Below are positions 57,392 through 64,000 of a stretch of 64,000 bases of DNA, piece after piece. Within the stretch, counting starts at the first letter, position 1; each line of letters begins with the position of its first letter. The stretch lies in NCBI GenBank assembly GCA_026874595.1, contig CM049307.1, positions 643,579-707,578 of the forward strand, in the 5' to 3' direction. A program made the position numbers and the translations under genes. The notes under the pieces were generated by a model, which worked only from the letters and a program-made list of their open reading frames with translations, was not told the origin of the DNA and did not search any database. This stretch comes from Sipunculus nudus (taxonomy: Eukaryota; Annelida; Sipuncula; Golfingiida; Sipunculidae).

Positions 57392-58217
57392 TTTTCTTTT
57401 AAATTCAGTTTAAACATTTGTGATTTAAAAATAATAAAATATATGTGTATGCATAATATGACCCGACATGAGCTACACAGGTGTTTTGATTATGGTGATT
57501 ACTGGGGTTAACTATAAATTCTTGTTACTCTTCAGTTTAGCTTAGTATACAGGTTCATTCAGTACAGGCATGTAAGACGAATCCTTTACCCCCTACAGCA
57601 CAGATAACCCTTTGCTGGACACCAGCTGGTCACCCTGTGATGACAGGGGTCCCATTTGGATGATGGTCAATGTTCAGGAATCTTTAACATTGCTCCTCAA
57701 CCAAGCAACTTTATCTTTAGGTTGTCAGCTTCACCTATCAACCAGATTTGTCATTTTAAATAAGACTTTATGTAAGTTCATTATGTTAGTATATTTAGAT
57801 GATATGGATGGTCAGGACTTTTCTTAGTTCTAAATGGACAGTATTTTTAAGCTGGTTTTAAGTCAGTATTATAATGTTCAGTAGCTTTAATCCAAGTATC
57901 TGTTTGGATAGTCAGGTTTTGGGACATGTACTTAAGGGCTTTAAAAGACCCTGGGAAGGGAGGCACTTTAAGGGATCACAGGAATCTGTTCTGTTTTTAT
58001 TTTCATTCATAAAAGCCTCATTTTATTAGATTAGAAACTTTTTTAAGGAAGATCTTATGATCATTTTGTAGTAAGAAATGTCAACCTTCGATCAATACAT
58101 ATTTTGGATATATATATTATTTTTAACTAAGAAGAATATAAACTTTTATTGTTACCATATGGATGGACTTTATCATGATATATCATGATTGGTCAGAAAA
58201 AGTGAGCAAGAATACAT

Positions 58218-58264
<47 letters not shown>

Positions 58265-58625
58265 TATGTATATATATATGTATATAAATATATATATATA
58301 TATATAAATAATTCTACGTGGAGCTAATTCCCCTATTCCCTGGATGTCCAAGGAACATTACACCGGATAAATAATAATTGCAACTTAGAATTCTGATATT
58401 TTAACTTATATTTTCAGATTTTTTTATTACAAATTTATAAAACTTGTAAAAAAATGAATCTGATAAAAACTATTAATGGAAAAATTGGATATGCTAAAAA
58501 AAATAGGCTTTAATATAAACTTAAATGCATTATTCCCTTGAAAGTGAAATAAAGGTATCAGTTTATTCTGTCCACTTGCCTGTCCATCTGTTAATATTTC
58601 ATATGCATCACAGTATCTCAAAACG
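57392..58625 (+). repeat. Split copy of the 43.8-44.3 kb repeat, first parts
   Basis: 57419-57479 matches 43809-43867 (ATAAAATATATGTGTATGCA...GAGCTACAC). 58366-58625 matches 43868-44128 (TTGCAACTTAGAATTC...GTATCTCAAAAC). Between them 57480-58365 is extra DNA without a recognised gene, including a (TA)n run at 58218-58261. The ORF at 57612-57827 is open but has no usable splice context in phase with the exon candidates. Confidence 0.7.
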
Positions 58626-59752
58626 TTTACTATTTTTTTTATGACAGTATTGTAAAGGTATATATCAAGTAAGTGTATAAATGCTTAGTATTGTAGGGAT
58701 TTAACTTAGTGACCATGTTGTGATCACCAGGCTTTCAGCTGGTATCACAGCATGATACAGGCTCTGCATCTGGTGATGACCCCTGTATAGTTAACACATG
58801 TATGTATAGGAGACCCCCCTGCGTGTTTGTAGTCTTAGTTTGCCATCATCATACTCAGCAGGTAGTCAAGCAACTTAAATGATTTCAGACTCACATATAT
58901 ATCACCATTAGTTCTAAGAGGATCTAGAACATGTATTTTGTAATTATTGAGATATTTGAATGTACATAGAAATTGTAATTATCCTAGACAATGTAAAATA
59001 TTTAATATTATGAGCTGAGATTTTGTTGCATTTAAAGTAGTAAAGGTGTAGTTTAATAAGTGTTAATTAGAGGATATTTCATATTATATTACAGAGGTTA
59101 TAGGTATATTGGATATTTCATATTATTTTACAGAGGTTATAGGTATATTGAGCCATGACACAAAACACAGAAATTCAGTTTGTCATGATTTTAGGGGTAG
59201 AAGTCATAGGGTCAGTCACCCTCAGCCAGCCAATCAGCTCCCTGCTGGGGGGTAATTACTTAAGCAGTGTTCTCCACTAGAAATTCTGTTGGGCTGGTGG
59301 TAAGCGCAGTCGAACCAGGCCTGGTGCTAACCTGTTGCGCGACAAGCATTTTTTATTGTCTGATTAAAAATTTAATCTGCATGGCTTTTTTATGCATGTA
59401 AGAACATTGAGAGAAAGAGGAAGGGCATGAGTAATTTGTTTGTATGAGCTGTCATACGAACAACAAATAGAATGCAAATATAGAAATTTATTGTATCAGC
59501 CACACTTAAAGACCAGCTGTTATGACAGCACACTGAGTGAATATACCTTCCTAGAAGCCATAGTCAGAATATGTATCAATGTTAACCAATATCCATGCCA
59601 ACAGGCATTGTGTAATTAAAAAGCAGTTAGGGAAAAAGGGAGTTGTGGCTTCTCTTACTCTAAAACAGTGGGCTGCCTTATACCCATCCAGTAACCTGAT
59701 GTCAGGGCTGTGATGATAAGATCCCTGAAAGCTGAGCTAATTGACTTGTGTT
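58626..59752. other. No gene; short tandem duplication
   Basis: GGATATTTCATATTATATTA + CAGAGGTTATAGGTATATT is repeated twice at about 59069-59153. The rest is unremarkable, up to the decayed gene. Confidence 0.45.
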
Positions 59753-60963
59753 ATGCTAGCCATGAAATTTGGATTAGAGGTGGACCCAGATGGCTTGATT
59801 GAGGACAGGGAGGAAGTACTGGGTGATAAGTTAATTACATCTGACAGAATCCAGCTTGAAAATCCAGGAAACTTAAAAGGAGGCACACAAAACCTAGGTG
59901 TCTTACCAGTCCTGTCAGTGTTTGACATTTACAATTATTTTATATCCTTTGATGAGTACAATATGAGAAACCTCAGGGAATACTATAACATGGAAGGGTA
60001 CGCCATGGCAAAGGATGGGTATGTGAAACACATCAAGGTACATCAGTATCACAGGGATACTTGCTTTGCAGTAAAGAATAAAGTGAAGCCAAGAACATGG
60101 GAGAAGGACCCTGTCACTAATTTAAACCACTATAATGTATGGGTTATCCTAAGCAATGTCTCTGATGCCAGTCGCATTCATGCAGGGTACTGTTCTTGTA
60201 AGGGGGGTCTAGATGGGGGTTGCTGACACGTTGTGGCTACATAGTTTGACATTGTTGGATAGATGGATAATAATTCTACCACAAGTGTCACCTCGGGCTC
60301 ATGTACATGGACTAGAAAAGGTAGTAAAAAGGAAGAGTCTTTGCCTGTGATCCTGCTGGAGACATCTATTCAGGGAAAATCTAAGAATGCCAGCTCAGCC
60401 ACCGAAGACAGGTACAACCCTGTACCTGAGGGAGTGAATTTACCTTCTGCTGATGACATTTTTAAGCGAATACAGATTTGTTGCCCAGAAGCCTGTATCT
60501 TAGATACAATGTTTACAAACAAAACACAGAAGCAAATGAATGATACAGTGACACCCCTACAGTTTTGTCACCTATAGATAACATAGGTATTTATCTTTCA
60601 ACACACAGCAGATGTGGCTCATCATGTTTTGAGGACTATTTTTTACCTTTAATGAAATACACAGATGCTAAATTAAACAAAATTGAGTTTGCAACTAGAG
60701 GACAGAATGAAAACAAGAACTGGTTTATTATGAGAAGGGGTTTATTGACAGCATCAAAAATGTATCAGCTGACACATTCAATGGATGGTGATAAAACAGC
60801 CAGGGCCCTCCTGAGAGACAGTGGTCTGAAAGAGGCTGCATTACCTCCTGCTGTCAGATACGGGTGCAAGTTTGAATCAAAGGATATTAACACTTTTATC
60901 AAGTCCCACAGGTATCAGGATTTTCAGGATTTGCCCCAAGAACACCTTTTTTTGTCTTGGTGA
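59753..60963 (+). pseudogene. Decayed SWIM zinc-finger / YqaJ-type nuclease gene
   Basis: The frame from ATG 59753 runs through FISFDEYNMRNLREYYNMEG and HYNVWVILSNVSDASRIHAG to the SWIM core CSCKGGLDGGC. In the same frame three stops then fall in 39 bases (TGA 60224, TAG 60242, TAG 60260) around HVVAT and FDIVG, where the SWIM C-x-H should be. The frame reopens at 60263-60577. A frameshift near 60540-60600 leads to RGQNENKNWFIMRRGLLTAS and AVRYGCKFESKD, the W...RRG..TAS and G-E signatures of YqaJ-like nucleases. It stops at 60963, cutting the nuclease. These SWIM-YqaJ proteins are commonly repetitive in mollusc genomes; function unknown. Inactive. Confidence 0.75.
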
Positions 60964-62509
60964 TTATCTATCTAAAGCTTTATGACAAACTTGCAATTAC
61001 ATTAGCAAAATAGATACAGGTTCAGCGGATGTGCACACTGAGCCACATGCTAATAGACACATCAGATGTGTGCAAACAAAGCCCCCCAACTGGCACATGC
61101 GCACTGGGCCATAAGGGAAGAAGCACAGCCCAGCTTGACTGCCAGCCATATAATCAACACAGATAATCTATATAATAGCATCACTGTATCTTTGATCAGT
61201 ATCAAAATAAAAGAGACTCTGCCATGGCCCACAGTAAATTAATTATCCCAATAAATTAGGCCACCACCCATTGAAATAAAAGGGACAAGCCTATTTCCTG
61301 CAACAGCTCATATTTGGTCAGTTTACTTGTGAAAATAAGATCGTAGGACAGAAATGTTAAAATAGTTTAAACATCTAAAAAGACTTGTCTTCCATATAGC
61401 TTATACAACTTGAAAATATGTTTAATTTTAGTGAAAAAAAATCCATGATTTATAACAGTAGCCTACAACTTGCATGAAAATACACTAAATGTTGCAGTCT
61501 CCCCTAAAAACTAATACTACCGAATATACAAGAATACTCAACTTTTAATTCAGTCTTCACTCTTAAACACAATTTAATAGTGCCACGTAGATTTAAATTT
61601 ATATATGTATATTATAATCTTGCAAATTTGCAAAAAATTTGCTGCTCATCATAGACCTTTACATGTGAATATTAGTGTCAGTATGGTGTTGCAACAAGTG
61701 ATGTCTTATACTGTACAAAAAACTGCATGCAATCAAACTTGAACGACTTTAAATAGGATATCATGTTTTTTTTTGTGACCAACTGACACTGAGGAAAACA
61801 TATTGTCCACTTACAAAAATGTGATCCCTTCTTAACTGCTTCATAATTTGTATGGCTTATAAAAAGTTAGTCTAAAATGCACCCCCCCCCCCCCCCGTCC
61901 CCCCGGACCAATAAATATTAGAAATATCATCAAATCCCTGCACATTAATCACTATTCACATCTTAATGCCAATCCTTTTTTCAACAAGGGCAATAATAAT
62001 GCACCTCCCACCAAAAACTTCCATATTTTATATAATTAATGAAGCATTATTCAATTTAAATGAGTGATGTTTTCCAATACCTTGCCTGGGTTCCCACTAG
62101 TATATTAAAAAATTGATACCAGCTATATAGTGCTTCATATGAACCATGACTGAAATAATAATTACGAGAAGAGTAACTGTAAAACAATGTAAAGAATGGT
62201 TTCCTTTGATGTATAGTATTGTAATCAGTTAAATAATTATTTAGGTGTAGAAGCTGATAAATGCAACGTTATGTGTTCGTTTGAAAGAGAAAGACATCGT
62301 GTTGTGTAAGTTTGTAAGTTACATTTTTTGTTTAAATTTTGTGGCGAATGATTTGAATATAAATTAATTAAAATTAAAATAAAGTAAAATTGATTATAAC
62401 TATAAAAACATTAACAATATATAAATTTGCTAGGGTTTGTCCTTTTCAGTGATTTTGATATTAATGATATTCATATTATTATTAAAGTTATTATTATGAT
62501 TTATTATTG

Positions 62510-62547
<38 letters not shown>

Positions 62548-63711
62548 TATACAAAGTAGAAACTATAAGATGAAAACATTCATTGAATATTAAGTGAAGG
62601 AGGTATATCTGTTACAGATTATGAGTCTCAAATTAACTAAGGAAAATGAGTAATTAATTATGTCATCAGATAAAGCTTCCATGGACATTCTCAACTTAGA
62701 TCAGCTGATAGACAGGTCTAAAGATAAATTTATTCTTATATAAAGAATTCATATTTAGAAAAAGTAACTCTGAAATGTGATTTGTTATGGGAAATGATCC
62801 ACCAAAGTGAAGGCTGTACTCCCTCCTCGGTACAAATGTTTACTCCCGTTAACAGGGAGGTATAGGTCTGAACAAGGAATTAAGTCTGACATTTTTACTG
62901 CTGATTAAGTGAATAAAATTGTCCATGTATGTCACACGAATGGAACTGCACTTGTGGTAGGAAAGCATATTACAAATATATACTTATAGAATGAAGCGTG
63001 AAAACCTCTGACCTCTTGATTAGCCATGACTAAATGCAAGGATGTTGAACACCAGGTGGGATTGTCAGCTGCAAATTTAAATGTTCTAGGGAAGGCCTCC
63101 TGGAGTTAAAATGACTAGTTAATTGTAGGGACACTAGAATGACATGGTTTATGGTGTTTGATATGCAAAATGACACTAAGCAGGGAGAAAAATGAAGCGT
63201 AACTCAGACTGGTATTGTAGTGTAAATAGCTTGTCCAGTGCCTGCCGCAGCCCATGTTTTGCCTTACAGAGCACCACGTGGTCAGTGACCTAGTTTCTGT
63301 GACCCATGATCAGATGTGTCTATACACTGCCCAGTGCCCAGCCCTGCCTCTCTGTTTGCCCCTACATCAGCCTGCCAGCTGCTTAAGTGAAGTGGCCCTA
63401 TTGATCCAGGCTAACAATCACTCAGCAAGACCCCTTGCAGGGTCAGTCTGTTAACAGTAGTGGGTTAGGCTGGTGGTGAGAAATGAAAGGCTGGCAGTGA
63501 GCCAGGCTATATTGGCTAGTGGAGAACAGATGCCCATTAATAGTCAGAGTCAGTTTTGAATTCAACCTGTGCTGGAATCCAGTAAGCCAGCCAGGGATCA
63601 GCCAGTCAGTTTACTAGTGCCTGCCAGCCTTGGAGTTATGTATGTCTTATTAAAATAAAATAATGTGTGGACCTTTCAAGGCGTCAAGATATTCAATACT
63701 ATTTATAACAG
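60964..63711. other. No gene; poly-C and (TAA)n runs
   Basis: A poly-C run (61882-61896) and a (TAA)n run (62512-62543) are the only clear features. The ORF at 63254-63454 (Cys- and Leu-rich) is unrecognised, has no splice context and is treated as chance. This block plus the decayed gene sits between the two parts of a split repeat. Confidence 0.45.
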
Positions 63712-63899
63712 TCTTGTCAGAGTATTAGTTTTGCAGTCATATATTTAGAACTTTACTATAACCAAGTAGGAGGGCCCCTATCCTCTTAGCTTCTCATATG
63801 CTTATATATATGAAAAACATTACAATAGAATATTTTGCATATTTTGCGTTTGCAAAAATTTCACACTTCAGCTGAGTGTGGTGACCCATGGGTCCCTTG
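63712..63899 (+). repeat. Split copy of the 43.8-44.3 kb repeat, last part
   Basis: CTTGTCAGAGTATTAGTTTT, CAGTCATATATTTAGAACTT and ACCAAGTAGGAGGGCCCC match 44137-44305 in order and end GACCCATGGGTCCCTTG|TT (63883-63899). It continues the copy broken off at 58625. Confidence 0.75.
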
Positions 63900-64000
63900 T
63901 TATGTTTTTTTGCCGTTTAATACCCCATCATTGCCATTTGACAGTATTGTGAGCATTTTAAGTCAAAAACTAATGGACAGATTTCTTTCATATTATGCAT
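63900..64000 (+). mobile_element. F6-type monomer, truncated by window end
   Basis: TTTAATACCCCATCATTGCC, TTGACAGTATTGTGAGCATT and AAAACTAATGGACAGATTTC match F6 monomers at 41418, 47203 and 48118. Confidence 0.6.

Noticed and set aside
57603-57827. Possible next exon after CCCTACAG
   Set aside because: Its open frame requires an entry phase that does not match the phase-0 exit of the 46308-46398 exon, and no good donor follows.
63254-63454. 66-codon Cys/Leu-rich ORF
   Set aside because: No domain, no splice context, in otherwise featureless DNA.

Overview
This is an AT-rich, repeat-dense nuclear window from an invertebrate animal. A bivalve mollusc is the best guess, inferred from the repeat style: foldback-headed elements followed by GTCCGTCCG tracts, long AT-linked satellites, Penelope-like GIY-YIG fragments, a decayed SWIM/YqaJ-type ORF and an rve integrase of the KRBA2-like kind. 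There is no operon structure, rRNA or CRISPR. Nearly every ATG-to-stop ORF is a chance reading of repeat DNA.

Layout. 1-3.2 kb holds no gene, with GC-rich patches and a pogo-like inverted-repeat remnant. 3.2-4.6 kb is a tandem array carrying three copies of a ~200 bp MITE. 4.6-12.0 kb is a large field of a ~150 bp satellite. It includes a 1,546 bp tandem duplication with two copies of a GIY-YIG (Penelope-like) gene end, a 622 bp pogo/Tigger-like MITE, a ~790 bp minus-strand solo LTR, and an inverted arm after ~11.25 kb. 12.2-19.2 kb has a MITE, a 235 bp solo LTR with TATA box and AATAAA, a LINE endonuclease fragment, two TIR transposons (14.8-15.7 and 17.7-19.2 kb) and a tRNA-like sequence. 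19.2-36 kb has a near-perfect palindrome, several foldback-headed elements, hAT-like and pogo-like MITEs, and an rve integrase pseudogene (32.4-33.7 kb). 36.3-41 kb is a tandem-monomer element followed by a 2.9 kb minisatellite with higher-order structure. 41-57.4 kb is nested foldback-headed elements plus an apparently identical 824 bp inverted repeat. 57.4-64 kb is a split repeat copy containing the decayed SWIM/YqaJ gene.

The only probable host-gene evidence is two exon candidates on the plus strand. One is a start exon at 16362-16405 (ATG to a GTAAGT donor). The other is an internal exon at 46308-46398 (TTTGCAG acceptor, GTAAGT donor, open throughout). Their phases match. If they are joined, most of the window is one ~30 kb repeat-filled intron of a gene I do not recognise.

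The most interesting signal is a set of elements that differ in sequence but share one architecture: a foldback just inside a T-run at the 5' end, tandemly reiterated bodies that often carry the 12-bp palindrome GGTGGCGCCACC, and a 3' palindrome ending CTTG|TTT or CTAG|TT. The stems keep pairing while their sequences change. This resembles rolling-circle (Helitron/Helentron-like) non-autonomous elements, but that assignment is inference.
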